Below are positions 9,615-18,738 of a DNA stretch of 64,000 nucleotides, one piece after another. A program made the position numbers and the translations under genes. Within the stretch, counting starts at the first letter, position 1; each line of letters opens with the position of its first letter. Source of the stretch: Mesobacillus foraminis (GTDB lineage Bacteria; Bacillota; Bacilli; Bacillales; Cytobacillaceae); NCBI RefSeq assembly GCF_004340465.1, contig NZ_SLVV01000004.1, positions 310,001-374,000 on the forward strand, given 5' to 3'. The notes below the pieces were generated by a model that had not been told where the DNA came from, did not search any database, and worked only from the letters and a program-made list of their open reading frames with translations.

Positions 9615-10119
9615 ATTTCTCTTAATAAGGTTTTTACTTTCATGAATTTTAACTTTTTAGTTGGTATCAATCATCATTCTCCCTCTTATCGAGATGTCTC
9701 TTAAAGACATAAGTTCCCTGGTTGCCTCGAGACAAATGCCTGGTTTACTTTTATACTAAGGGTTTTGGGTATTTTGTTAACATAATATTATTATGAAACA
9801 CTAATGTGTTCCTATAGTCTTATTTATAACGGTGACAAAAAAATACATAAGCAGTGGCCAGCTGGGATATCTGCTAGATTGACGTTCCAGGGAAGTCATT
9901 TTGAGTGGAATTTCCTAAATACTTGAATCCCAAACTTTTTAAGGCGTGATGTCCATCACCAATTTTACGATAAATAATAAGTTCTATCCCACATACCAAC
10001 AATCCTTCTTCTGTCTCCGCATCTGCTTAGGTTGGTATAAATTCTCTTTAAGAAAGCTATGGGTTGTGGACGTTCTTCTTGTCTCTTTAGTTTCTCTATA
10101 GCTGTTTTCATTCTTCACG

Positions 10120-10445
10120 GGATGATGAAGACCTTTTTCTCTTTCTCTAGTTTCATTTTGGGCTTCATCAGGTTCATGAAGACCTTTTCTCTCTGACTCT
10201 AGTTTTATTTTGGCCTTCATCGGCTTTATGAAAACCTTTTCTCTCTGACTCTAGTTCAGTTTTGGCCTTCATCGGCTTCATGAAGACCTTTTTTCTTTGA
10301 CTCTAGTTTCTTTTTGGCCTTCATCGGCTTCATGAAGACCTTTTCTCTCTGACTCTAGTTCAGTTTTGGCCTTCATCGGCTTATGAAGACCTTTTCTCTC
10401 TTACTCAAGTTTCATTTTGGCCTTCATCGGCTTGATGACGTGCTT
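10120..10445. repeat. 52-bp tandem repeat array, about six units
   Basis: Units starting CATGAAGACCTTTTCTCTCT recur with starts at about 10124, 10175, 10227, 10279, 10331 and 10382, so the period is 52 (51 twice). Each contains GACTCTAGTT and TTTTGGCCTTCATCGGCTT. Because 52 is not a multiple of three, any frame across it shifts with each unit, and I treat open frames here as non-coding. Confidence 0.85.
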
Positions 10446-10514
10446 TTCTTTGATTCTCTCCATCAATCTTCATCAACGGGGTAGACATTTTAATTTGAGT
10501 CCGAAAAAAACGTT

Positions 10515-10556
10515 ACAAAAAACCCGCTATCTGGCTTAAACGGCCATTAACGGGTT
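10515..10556 (-). terminator. terminator of the SH3b protein gene
   Basis: On the minus strand, AACCCG...CGGGTT with inner TGGC/GCCA pairs forms a stem-loop followed by TTTTTTG, just after the stop codon. Confidence 0.65.
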
Positions 10557-10580
10557 CTTCCCCATGTGATATTGATATTT

Positions 10581-11519
10581 TTAACGCTTGCTGATCCTTT
10601 GCAGTTCCTGCGTTGTTTTTCCTTTTTCGATGCTCTTTATCAAACCGATATTCTTGGCATAATAATAAATACTGTCCGGGCCCGATGATTTCACTTCAAT
10701 TACATTTTTAAAAGTTCCTGCAGGTGTTTTTACGGTTTTTGTAGTGGAAGTGACTGTAAATGAGTGATTTTTAGGGTTAGGCTTCCAGGTCTGACCTAAA
10801 TAGATTGGATATTTTAATAGAATGGTTGGACTACCCAACTTTCCTTCGTGATTTTCAGATGTCGTTTGTAATTGACCCGTTGTTTCCCTTTCATAAAAAA
10901 CGGCAGGCCCCTCCGTATCTACAATCCATTTGTTCCATTGATATGGAGTTCCGAATGTGGAAGAGGATAGATACTTGTATACTCTTTTTTCACCATAGAC
11001 TGTATAAGTATATGTCTTGGCCTTATCTCTTTTGAAGGACATTACTGGAGAAAGCTTGATGTATTTCAGGGACACGTAAGCTTTTTTATTATTCAGCCTT
11101 ATTTCACCCCAGCCTTTTCCGGTAGAATAAATCTGAATGGCGCTTCCCTTTCGCAGCCAGCCTACCACCTTCGAGGAAGCGGAGGCCTTTTCACGGACAT
11201 TTAATCCGTTTGAAGTGACCGTTCCTGTATATTTTACAACTGGAATCTTTTTTATATATTTTAGAGATACAAAAGCTTTTTTGTTTTTAAACCTTGTTTC
11301 TCCCCACCCCTTGCTCGTTGAGTAAATCTGAATCACGTCTCCCTTTTGGAACCAGCCTACCACCTTCGAAGATGTGGAGGCATTTGCACGAACATTTAAA
11401 CCGTTGGCTGTAACCTTCCCCGAATACGGAGCGGCGGAGGCCTTTGCCATATCCATAGGAAAAGCGAATAAACCCAGCAATAAAGTGAATAAAACAATGG
11501 CTTTGATAAATACCTTCAA
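10581..11519 (-). CDS. secreted protein with two bacterial SH3 domains
   Basis: The 312-residue preprotein has a signal peptide (hydrophobic FIKAIVLFTLLLGLFAF, cleavage probably after AKASA). Two near-identical SH3b repeats follow at about 34-90 and 97-153, each with NGLNVR.. AS.SSKVVGW...KG..IQIYST.KGWGE. A unique C-terminal domain of about 150 residues (TYTYTVYGEKRVYKYLSS ... GQTWKPNPKNHSFTVTST) has no recognised family. SH3b repeats bind peptidoglycan peptides, so it is likely retained in the wall. The start is TTG (11517-11519), eight bases after AAGGGGG. Confidence 0.82.
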   Translation of the reverse strand: MKVFIKAIVLFTLLLGLFAFPMDMAKASAAPYSGKVTANGLNVRANASTSSKVVGWFQKGDVIQIYSTSKGWGETRFKNKKAFVSLKYIKKIPVVKYTGTVTSNGLNVREKASASSKVVGWLRKGSAIQIYSTGKGWGEIRLNNKKAYVSLKYIKLSPVMSFKRDKAKTYTYTVYGEKRVYKYLSSSTFGTPYQWNKWIVDTEGPAVFYERETTGQLQTTSENHEGKLGSPTILLKYPIYLGQTWKPNPKNHSFTVTSTTKTVKTPAGTFKNVIEVKSSGPDSIYYYAKNIGLIKSIEKGKTTQELQRISKR

Positions 11520-11681
11520 ATTATATTCCCCCTTAAAATCACGAATTCAAACGTTAGACGCTATGAAAAGGGAGATGGTTTCAACATAATAAGAAAATTA
11601 AAAATTTTTATATAGTTCATTCAAAAATAAAAGCCGCCTAAAGTGGCAGCTTGTTATGGAGCAGGTGTTAGGTCTGTCGTA

Positions 11682-12719
11682 TCAGTTTTTCGACAAGTGA
11701 TCCCGATCGATGGATTGAGGGATTTTTTCCATCCATCCGTTATCAATTAAAATGTTTGCACCGTCCTCAACATAAATGCCAATACTCATAAGGAATCTTG
11801 AATACATTAACCCAATATCCCTTCTTCCATTCACCGCTATTGCGTTGCCAAAGGACCGTATCTTCATGCAGAACATGTCCACTTTATGAAAAACGTAAAC
11901 TTTATCAGAAAAGGGTGCAATTGAAGAATCTGTTACCAGGTGATCCAGCAGAGATGGTGAAGGCAAATTATCATGCTGAAGAGTCAATTGCATTTTTTCA
12001 AGGGTTCTGTCAGTTATATCCTTCCCTCTCACCAAAAAGTCCTTTACTCTTTCTCTTTTTGCCGTCTGTGAAAACCCAAGCAGCAAGGCTTTACTGGTTG
12101 CATTATTCTCAATGTTATCATATAAATGGATAATTTCCAGGGCGTGAAGCGGACGAATTTCTCCAAAAAATCCATTCAAAAAGTTCTGTTTAGAAACAAA
12201 TTCTACTTGCTCGGGGATTGGGATTTCCGGCGGCCTAATAATTAATCCCTTTCCCATCAAGACATTATTGATTTGTCCCAAGAACATCGTTGTTTTGTCA
12301 TGGCAAAAAACAAAAAATTCCCTTATGTCCTCCCTCATGACCAGTGGAAGCGCAATAGCGTAAATGCTTAGCCCGGCTTTCGCAGCATATTTTAAATAAT
12401 GCGCGTAAAATTCATCCTGGAACAGCCGTGGGGCATTTAAGTTATAATCCTCTTCCGTAAAGCCTTTTGGTATCGGAAATTTTTCCTTTTTGAAGAAACC
12501 TTCGATTCTGTTTAAAATCTCAGTACTTAAAGTTAACCCGTTTTCCAACAATACTTTAATATCCTCGTCGCCGATATGCTGAAGATAGTATTCCAGAATC
12601 CCTCTTGACATCGAGTTTCCCATGTAGGTGGCCCAAAGCTTCCCCATTTCTACTGCAGTCATTTTAGAATCGGGGCTAAGCTTCCCGGGACTTATTTTTA
12701 TTGGTTTGATTTTATCCAT
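11682..12719 (-). CDS. DUF3231 family protein
   Basis: A 345-residue largely helical protein made of two DUF3231 halves. Each half starts with the ..MG.LW..Y type segment (MTAVEMGKLWATYMGNSMSRGILEYYLQ; RPLHALEIIHLYDNIENNATSKALLLGFSQ). The second half carries the typical APFSDKVYVFHKVDMFCMKI. This family is common in Bacillus spores and has no established function. The start is ATG 12717-12719, with AAGGGG 6 bases upstream; an earlier GTG/ATG frame is unsupported. A second member lies at 49320-50327. Confidence 0.8.
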   Translation of the reverse strand: MDKIKPIKISPGKLSPDSKMTAVEMGKLWATYMGNSMSRGILEYYLQHIGDEDIKVLLENGLTLSTEILNRIEGFFKKEKFPIPKGFTEEDYNLNAPRLFQDEFYAHYLKYAAKAGLSIYAIALPLVMREDIREFFVFCHDKTTMFLGQINNVLMGKGLIIRPPEIPIPEQVEFVSKQNFLNGFFGEIRPLHALEIIHLYDNIENNATSKALLLGFSQTAKRERVKDFLVRGKDITDRTLEKMQLTLQHDNLPSPSLLDHLVTDSSIAPFSDKVYVFHKVDMFCMKIRSFGNAIAVNGRRDIGLMYSRFLMSIGIYVEDGANILIDNGWMEKIPQSIDRDHLSKN

Positions 12720-12982
12720 ATTAAACCCCTTACCCTTATTTACCGTTAGTTTGAGCATTTAGATGATAATTATTCTGTACAATGCAGAATGGAATATACG
12801 AGGTAATGGAAAGAGAAGTAAGTGTAATCATTTCCTGTCGTGCTTTTAGGAGTATTGTTACAACATTGAGCACTTTTACAGATTTATAAAACGGGTAAAC
12901 GTTCAGTCCAGAGCTATTTAGTAAAGTTGAAAAGCACTCCTCCTTACAGATAAATGCTTGCTTGCCTACTATCTGATAATGG

Positions 12983-13006
12983 AAAAGCGCCCATACAAGG
13001 CGCTTC
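12983..13006 (-). terminator. terminator of the RsbR-like gene
   Basis: AAGCGCC/GGCGCTT with a 7-base loop, followed on the minus strand by TTTTCC. It overlaps the end of the RsbR-like gene. Confidence 0.6.
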
Positions 13007-13857
13007 TAAAGTTCATCGGTCCCGATTTGAATTTTATTTTTAATAAGGGCTTGCTGCAGCGTATTATAGCTGTCGGACCGACGCAAATCAATCCCCAGCT
13101 GCACACTGAACATGGCGCTTTTTGGACCAATGCCCGAAAAGCTTGTCTTAATGCCAAGAAGCCTTAAAACATCCACCAGATTATAAATGTAGTGCACGAC
13201 CACTTCATTTAAAACAGATACTCCGGAAAAGTCGACAAACAAATGCGAGATGTGTTCCTGATTGCACTTTTGCGGTACGGTATTCAAAATATGTTCAGCC
13301 CGGTCAACGTCCATATCGCCCACCAATGGCAGCACACCTACAGATTTGGTAATCGGTATAACCGGAGAACCAAGTTCGATCAGCAAATTTTTCCTGGATT
13401 CAATCGTTTGAAGCAGCAGTTCAAAATACAATTTTGAAAACTCCTGATACAGCCTTTCGAAGGTTTCCTGGAGGATGCTGCTCCATTTCAGGACGTCCTC
13501 TACAGAGATATTTGCTTTATTCTCTGAACAAAAGTCGTTGATAAAGTTCCAAATTATAGATCTTGTTCTTCCCAAAGCTGCCAAAACTTCATGAATTGGA
13601 GTAGTGGTGTCGACCCTGCTCCTGGCAACCGTATCGGCCCAAATCGCTAATTTCTCCTCAAATGGTTTCTGATCATCCAGAAAAGCGCTGGCTATCGTTT
13701 CAATGGTAAAAGCATGCTGCTCTTTCAGCATATTTTCAATTTTTGGATCGCTCTGCGCCGAATAAATCGAGTTAGTTTTGCTAGTCTCTCTCATTTGAAA
13801 CCACTTTTTGCTTATGTTAGCGGAGTTTGCGATTAAATATTGATAGATATTGTCCAT
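13006..13857 (-). CDS. RsbR-type stressosome paralogue (STAS domain) lacking phospho-acceptor threonines
   Basis: The 283-residue protein has an N-terminal non-heme globin-like sensor half (about 1-150) and a C-terminal STAS domain (about 166-280, VIPITKSVGVLPLVGDMDVDRAE...). This is the layout of RsbRA-D, which form stressosomes controlling sigma-B. In RsbRA the kinase RsbT phosphorylates Thr171 and Thr205, 34 residues apart. Here the matching positions are Val184 (GDMDVDRA) and Glu218 (VLNEVVV), also 34 apart. It therefore appears non-phosphorylatable, with a phosphomimetic residue at the second site. Start ATG 13855-13857 has AGAGG 9 bases upstream. No rsbS or rsbT adjoins it. Confidence 0.8.
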   Translation of the reverse strand: MDNIYQYLIANSANISKKWFQMRETSKTNSIYSAQSDPKIENMLKEQHAFTIETIASAFLDDQKPFEEKLAIWADTVARSRVDTTTPIHEVLAALGRTRSIIWNFINDFCSENKANISVEDVLKWSSILQETFERLYQEFSKLYFELLLQTIESRKNLLIELGSPVIPITKSVGVLPLVGDMDVDRAEHILNTVPQKCNQEHISHLFVDFSGVSVLNEVVVHYIYNLVDVLRLLGIKTSFSGIGPKSAMFSVQLGIDLRRSDSYNTLQQALIKNKIQIGTDEL

Positions 13858-14032
13858 CCTTCTATGCCTCTTTCGTCTCAAAATGCTTATTTTATTTTAT
13901 CATAGTGATTTATTTTCAGCTAATAACAATACATTGGAACACTAGGAGTGACTTTTATGGAGATGGATAAGGTTTAATAAAAGCTGGATGCAGCCTGCTC
14001 GTTCCGAAGGATATAGAATAAAAGGAAAATAT

Positions 14033-14078
14033 AAAAAGGCTGCCAGAAAGTCATATTCACTGACTTTCTGTTCAGCCT
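14033..14078 (-). terminator. terminator of the catalase gene
   Basis: AGGCTG-CAGAAAGTCA / TGACTTTCTG-CAGCCT long stem with a 7-base loop, then TTTTTATATTTT on the minus strand. Confidence 0.88.
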
Positions 14079-14098
14079 CATCATACTTTCTTGAACGA

Positions 14099-15754
14099 TT
14101 AATAAGGATCGGCTTCGTGGCTTTTCTTCACAGCATCTTTTGTTGCTTCATTTGCTGATAGAGAACCTTGGCCTCCTTGATACTTCGACTTGCCTGCTTC
14201 ACGCCCTGGAACGATATTTTCCGCCTTCATTTCCTGCTTTTCCTTCATTTTCTTTTCAATGCCTTCCTTAACGCGACGTCCATATTCTTCATCGGCTTGA
14301 GTGAAATGCTCAATCATGGCATCCTGGATTCGCTTATTGCATGCAGCAAGTGCTTCGGAAAGGTTTTTGATTAATTCATCGCGCTCCCAGTCTTCCAGGC
14401 TGCGGTAAGTATGGCCTGCCTGTCCATAGTTGTTAGGGCGGTCAATTGGCGCACTTATCGCTGCTCCATTATACATTGGCTGGTGCGGCGGATGATTTTC
14501 TTTGCTGGCTTCCTCAAAACCTCCCAGCATGGAAGGTTCATAATTGATATGCGGATTGTCTCCGGACTCTTTCGGATCACGGATGTCCATTTGGCCTCGC
14601 TGCTGATTCGTTCGAACAGGTGCTTTCGGTGCGTTCACCGGCAGTTTCAGGTAATTCGCACCTACGCGGTAGCGCTGTGTATCAGAGTAGGAGAAGGTAC
14701 GGCCTTGCAGCATTTTGTCATCTGAGAAATCCATTCCGTCGACAAGAACACCTGTACCAAAAGCTGCCTGCTCAATTTCCGCATGGAAGTCCACAGGGTT
14801 GCGGTCCAGCACCATTCGTCCTACAGGAAGCCATGGGAACTTATCTTCAGGCCACAGCTTTGTGTCATCCAGCGGATCAAAATCCAGTTCCGGATGATAA
14901 TCATCCTCCATAATTTGGACGTAGAGCTCCCATTCCGGATACTCTCCGCGCTCAATCGCTTCGTATAAGTCCTGTGTGGCATGGCCTACATTCTTGGCCT
15001 GTATAGAATCTGCTTCTTCCTGTGTCAGATTTCGGATTCCTTGCTTTGGCTCCCAGTGGTACTTCACCAGTACAGCCTCACCTTTGTCATTTACCCATTT
15101 ATAAGTGTTAACACCTGATCCCTGCATGTGCCTGTACGTTGCAGGGATACCCCATGGAGAGAAAAGGAAAGTAATCATATGAGTTGCCTCAGGCGTGCGG
15201 GAAACGAAATCAAACATCCGTTCAGGGTTCGGTACGTTTGAAGCGGGATCCGCTTTAAATGCATGGATCATGTCAGGGAATTTCATCGCATCGCGAATAA
15301 AGAAAATTTTAAGGTTGTTTCCTACTAGATCCCAGTTTCCATCTTCGGTATACATTTTTACTGCAAAGCCACGCGGATCCCGTGCCGTTTCAGGAGAGTC
15401 CTTTGCTCCTGCGACAGTCGAGAAGCGGACCATAAGAGGAGTCTTCTTCCCGGCCCCAGAAAATACTTTCGCGCGAGTATACTTCTCTACCGGCTCGTCC
15501 CCAACTTTCCCATACGTTTCAAAATATCCAAAGGCTCCAGTACCTCGTGCATGCACGACACGCTCTGGTATTTCTTCCCGGTCGAAATGGGAAATTTTCT
15601 CGATGAAATGATAATTCTCAAGTGTCGCTGGCCCACGATCACCAATCGTACGTATATTCTGGTTGTCCCTTACAGGATGGCCCTGGCGGTTAGTTAAGGT
15701 TTCACGTTTCACGTTTTCTTCGTTTGAAGCATTCTTATCTTTGTTATCTGCCAA
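14099..15754 (-). CDS. katX: heme catalase, KatX-like
   Basis: A 551-residue monofunctional catalase. The distal His68 (RVVHARG), Asn146 (DLVGNN) and the heme-ligand Tyr356 ([12 protein letters not shown]) are all present. Its length, close to the roughly 547 residues of B. subtilis KatX and well below large-subunit catalases, and its Lys/Glu-rich tail suggest the spore catalase KatX. The symbol rests on length and general similarity, not on an alignment. It decomposes hydrogen peroxide in the cytoplasm. The start is TTG (15752-15754) after AGGAGG. A sigma-F-like promoter lies upstream, which would fit KatX. Monocistronic with a strong terminator. Confidence 0.85.
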   Translation of the reverse strand: MADNKDKNASNEENVKRETLTNRQGHPVRDNQNIRTIGDRGPATLENYHFIEKISHFDREEIPERVVHARGTGAFGYFETYGKVGDEPVEKYTRAKVFSGAGKKTPLMVRFSTVAGAKDSPETARDPRGFAVKMYTEDGNWDLVGNNLKIFFIRDAMKFPDMIHAFKADPASNVPNPERMFDFVSRTPEATHMITFLFSPWGIPATYRHMQGSGVNTYKWVNDKGEAVLVKYHWEPKQGIRNLTQEEADSIQAKNVGHATQDLYEAIERGEYPEWELYVQIMEDDYHPELDFDPLDDTKLWPEDKFPWLPVGRMVLDRNPVDFHAEIEQAAFGTGVLVDGMDFSDDKMLQGRTFSYSDTQRYRVGANYLKLPVNAPKAPVRTNQQRGQMDIRDPKESGDNPHINYEPSMLGGFEEASKENHPPHQPMYNGAAISAPIDRPNNYGQAGHTYRSLEDWERDELIKNLSEALAACNKRIQDAMIEHFTQADEEYGRRVKEGIEKKMKEKQEMKAENIVPGREAGKSKYQGGQGSLSANEATKDAVKKSHEADPY

Positions 15755-15803
15755 AAGGAAAACCTCCTAAAATTATTCACCTTTATTTTACTTAAGATTG
15801 GAA

Positions 15804-15831
15804 AATTTATGCAAAATAAAGGTTTGTAAAC
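15804..15831 (-). promoter_or_regulatory. candidate sigma-F/G-type promoter of the catalase gene
   Basis: Minus strand: GTTTA, 14 bases, then GCATAAATT. Sigma-F consensus as I know it is GYATA, about 15 bases, GGNNANANT, so there is one mismatch in each box. It sits about 50 bases before the TTG start. No GGGTAT sigma-B box is seen at proper spacing. Confidence 0.35.
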
Positions 15832-16316
15832 ATTTTATTTGTGTTTTCTTGATGAACATTAAATTTTTTGCCTGATTACGACAACGTGTTTCGGGAACTA
15901 GGATCCTCCGATCCCTGCATAGGCTATGAATCTCCCTATCGTTTCAACGGTTATTCATTATGTATTTGGAGTTGCCAGACCTGGCACAGCCTATTCAATG
16001 TATTCCTTTGCGAAATTGAATCCAGGATATAACGTCACTACCTTCCTTTATACCCCAGAATATCCACAACTAACCTCTTTACTAGAAACTGTTTACAGAA
16101 AGTATTCAGGAAAGGACTTCAATAGATTGTCACTATAAAAAGTCTTTTCGCGCTTTACTTCCTAGCATCCGTTTCCGATAACCGCATTTTCGGAAATAAG
16201 CAATCAGAATCTCACTTGTAATTTCTTGCAAACCCTATGAGGGCAAAATAAAAACCGGCTGGTACAACCAGTCGGCTACAAGGAATTTAATTAAGAATTC
16301 GTCGTTTTTTTAATAA
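15832..16316. other. intergenic region, possible gene remnants
   Basis: Short open frames (for example 15926-16138, plus strand) lack ribosome sites, and I do not accept them as genes. A hairpin at about 16252-16280 (CCGACTGG/CCAG-CGG read on the minus strand, followed by TTTTTATTTT) could terminate the membrane-protein gene further right. Confidence 0.35.
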
Positions 16317-16391
16317 TCAGGAATATATTGTTCCTTATCAGGAATATATGGCTCGACATCGGGATTATATTCCGCAACATCAGGAATAAAC
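16317..16391. repeat. 21-bp tandem repeat, four units
   Basis: TCAGGAATATAT-type units start at 16317, 16338, 16359 and 16380, an exact 21-bp period with point differences. The period equals seven codons, but no start, ribosome site or longer frame accompanies it. Confidence 0.8.
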
Positions 16392-16468
16392 GCAGCGATG
16401 ATAAAATAGCTGCCACGCTTTTACACATAAACAAAATACTGCTGACAGGCTGCTATGTCTCATACCTT

Positions 16469-16900
16469 TCAGGAAATTAATTGGTGAATCCTATTCAATG
16501 AGGTAACTATATAATATGATGGCAGCAAGATCGTGAAAATGATTAAACTTACCATGGTTGCTTTTCTCCATTCAATATCCTTTTTCCTTGTATATAAAAG
16601 CAAAAATGCAAAGATGCTAATCCCTGTTAAAAGAATCCATAAAAACTCTTTATATCTGCTCACTTCGTGTTCCAGTTCATCGATTTTCCAGTCATCACTA
16701 TGCGAGAAAGTTAGATTCGTTGTTCCTTTGTTGACTCCAAATAGATTGAATTCCTTAATGGATAGAGAATTATTTTGCTGTGAAATGATATCATATCCGT
16801 TCGGCAAAAATACTGCTTTATAGACCAATAGATAGCTGATTACGACAACAATGATGGTAAATAATAAAAATGTTTTATATTTATTTTTAAAAATTTTCAA
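16469..16900 (-). CDS. hypothetical membrane protein
   Basis: A 143-residue protein with an N-terminal helix (FLLFTIIVVVISYLLVYKAV), an extracellular-like loop of about 55 residues, and two further helices (LWILLTGISIFAFLLLY; ATMVSLIIFTILLPSYYIV). No family is recognised. It starts at TTG (16898-16900) with AGAGGGG about 9 bases upstream. It lies 58 bases after a smaller membrane-protein gene in the same direction and may be cotranscribed with it. Confidence 0.6.
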   Translation of the reverse strand: MKIFKNKYKTFLLFTIIVVVISYLLVYKAVFLPNGYDIISQQNNSLSIKEFNLFGVNKGTTNLTFSHSDDWKIDELEHEVSRYKEFLWILLTGISIFAFLLLYTRKKDIEWRKATMVSLIIFTILLPSYYIVTSLNRIHQLIS

Positions 16901-16958
16901 TTCCCCATTCCCCTCTTCGTCTTTATGAGAGCTACCCTGTTATAGTTTGTTTACACCC

Positions 16959-17198
16959 CTACCTGCGGATATATCCTTTTGACAGATAAACAAACACTAA
17001 AACTGGGACGATACTAAACACCATTAATAAATTGCCAAGTGCAAGAAATTTACTCTCAGACAATGCACCCAAGAAAAATCCTATTGGGTTGAGGATCATT
17101 GTCAGTGCTGCGAAGTTTTCCTGCAGGTTAAAAGCTAAATAAGGAACCCAGGACACAATACCAATAAGAAGAATGCATAATGATAGACAAGAATACAT
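16959..17198 (-). CDS. small hypothetical membrane protein
   Basis: A 79-residue hydrophobic protein with two to three helices (LCILLIGIVSWVPYLAF; MILNPIGFFLGAL; LGNLLMVFSIVPVLVFVYL) and a basic end KGYIRR. It is not assigned to a family. GAGAAG six bases before the ATG is an acceptable ribosome site. It lies upstream of the membrane protein at 16469-16900 on the same strand, so the two may form an operon. Confidence 0.55.
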   Translation of the reverse strand: MYSCLSLCILLIGIVSWVPYLAFNLQENFAALTMILNPIGFFLGALSESKFLALGNLLMVFSIVPVLVFVYLSKGYIRR

Positions 17199-17672
17199 TT
17201 TTTTCTTCTCGGTTTGTTTCAGAAAAGCTCTCCCCGAACGTTATGGAATATTATTCTTTCATATTCCTTGGCATAAGAACCTGCTGGCAGCTAAAAAACC
17301 TTTTGAACGGAATACGTAATTCCCACATTTCTGTTGGTGTTCCATTCAACTTTAGGTACATTTCCGCCAATTATTTATGCACTTATAGTTCCTGATTTTA
17401 GTCATTCGAAGTACCATAAAACCAATAACTGCTTTATTGCCATATTCATAAAAGCTCCTACATATTTTACCATATACCCTTTTGTAATTCTGACATGGAT
17501 GTGCCACTTTATGGCATTATCAGGTAATCACAACCATGTTCTTTCCTGGAGACTAAAACCATTTTTAACTATTTAAACGTTGAAAAAAGAAACTAATTGA
17601 TGTATTCAACCGTATTAATATATGAGGATATAAAACCCAAATCATTTCGATTAGTTGGCAGGAATAATCTTC
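17199..17672. other. intergenic region
   Basis: AT-rich. Open frames here (for example 17334-17576) have no ribosome sites or protein-like composition. Nothing else is seen. Confidence 0.35.
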
Positions 17673-17700
17673 TTGCAGGAGTTTTGGGTATATATATAGT
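17673..17700 (+). promoter_or_regulatory. sigma-A-type promoter
   Basis: TTGCAG, 16 bases, TATAGT. It lies 36 bases before the ATG of the small secreted-protein gene. Confidence 0.6.
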
Positions 17701-17735
17701 ACATATAAAATAAATTGTATTGGAGGAGATGGAAA

Positions 17736-18047
17736 ATGGTTAACAAATTGAAAAAAGGATTAATGGCACTTGGCATCATGGGAGCTTTATTTACTGGGGT
17801 GCTGGGAATGGCGATGCCGGCGGAGGCAGCCTGGTCAAATGTTGAGCAATCACTTTACGAAAAAGGAACCTTTATTGGTTGGGCAGATACAAATTCTTTT
17901 GAAGTTAGATTAAGTTCCGGAAAGTATATGGTGTTTAGATCATCAAATGACTGGTACGAAAAAAACCTCAAACCTGGAACAACATACACTTATTACTATT
18001 CTGTAAATAAATATGGTCAAAACATAATCTCTAAGATACAGAAATAA
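17736..18047 (+). CDS. small secreted hypothetical protein
   Basis: The 103-residue preprotein has a typical signal peptide: KLKKG, a hydrophobic core, and cleavage probably after MPAEA. The mature part of about 70 residues is rich in Tyr, Ser and Asn and looks all-beta (GTFIGWADTNSFEVRLSSGKYM...). No family is recognised. I start at ATG 17736 because GGAGGAG precedes it; an ATG seven codons upstream lies before that site. It has its own sigma-A promoter. Confidence 0.7.
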   Translation: MVNKLKKGLMALGIMGALFTGVLGMAMPAEAAWSNVEQSLYEKGTFIGWADTNSFEVRLSSGKYMVFRSSNDWYEKNLKPGTTYTYYYSVNKYGQNIISKIQK

Positions 18048-18328
18048 ATAATTTTCATTAATTACTTTTTATCATCTCATCTTCAAAGCTTTAGCTTGAC
18101 CTCTATAACTGGCCTTCCGTAAGATGTAAACGTACGAATCCATCAGAGAGCTATTATTTTCGGGTTCGGCCTATTCTACTATTGCAAACCTTTATTTCAC
18201 ACTTTACATTCCTTTCATTAAAACAGGATGCCTTCTGGTGTCCTGTTTGTTTGTGCCGCTTGCTATCACAAGGGGTTTTAAAGTTAGACCATAAACTGCA
18301 CTGTTTAATCCATATTCATACTACCTTT

Positions 18329-18496
18329 TTAATTGGTCTTTATGTGATTGAATATACCAAAATGGTCCTCCCATCTGTCCTTCATCTTCTTCATGACCTG
18401 AAGACAAACCTCAAACACAATGGAATGTTCTTTAATCTGGACAACTTTAACCTCAGTCTCTTCAAATAATAATTTTTCACCTACTATAAAATTCAT
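18329..18496 (-). CDS. small hypothetical protein, 55 residues
   Basis: A short frame starting MNFIVGEKLLFEETEVKVVQ and ending FNHIKTN. AAGGAG lies nine bases before the ATG (18494-18496), and the composition is charged and protein-like. No family is recognised. Isolated, on the strand opposite the secreted-protein gene. Confidence 0.5.
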   Translation of the reverse strand: MNFIVGEKLLFEETEVKVVQIKEHSIVFEVCLQVMKKMKDRWEDHFGIFNHIKTN

Positions 18497-18639
18497 ATGA
18501 TGGGTCTCCTTTTAAGGGCTTTTACCAAAAGAAACATGATTCCGTGAATTTTTTAGAAACAATTCCACCATTTATAAATCAAAGTAATGTTACCTTTTCA
18601 TACTCTTTTCGGTTCCTATATTGTCTTCGCGAAAAATAA

Positions 18640-18680
18640 AAACGGGTCCGTCCACCCTCCCTGGATGAACGTACCCGTTT
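18640..18680 (-). terminator. terminator of the YitT gene
   Basis: AAACGGGT / ACCCGTTT with inner GTCCA/TGGA(T) pairing, then TTTTATTTTT on the minus strand, about 60 bases after the stop. Confidence 0.75.
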
Positions 18681-18738
18681 GCAAATTTTAATTAAATTTC
18701 ATTAAAGTTAATCATTAATTATGAAGATTTCATTTTAA

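Noticed and set aside
9984-10220. 78-codon minus frame rich in Lys/Glu/Arg
   Set aside because: It lies in the 52-bp repeat array, whose period is not a multiple of three, and has no ribosome site.
15926-16138. 70-codon plus frame, and an overlapping frame starting PDYDNVFRELG
   Set aside because: Neither has a ribosome site or a recognised family. They may be remnants of an old gene but cannot be supported.
18182-18469. 95-codon plus frame
   Set aside because: It is antisense to a short minus-strand gene (18329-18496) that has a much better ribosome site.
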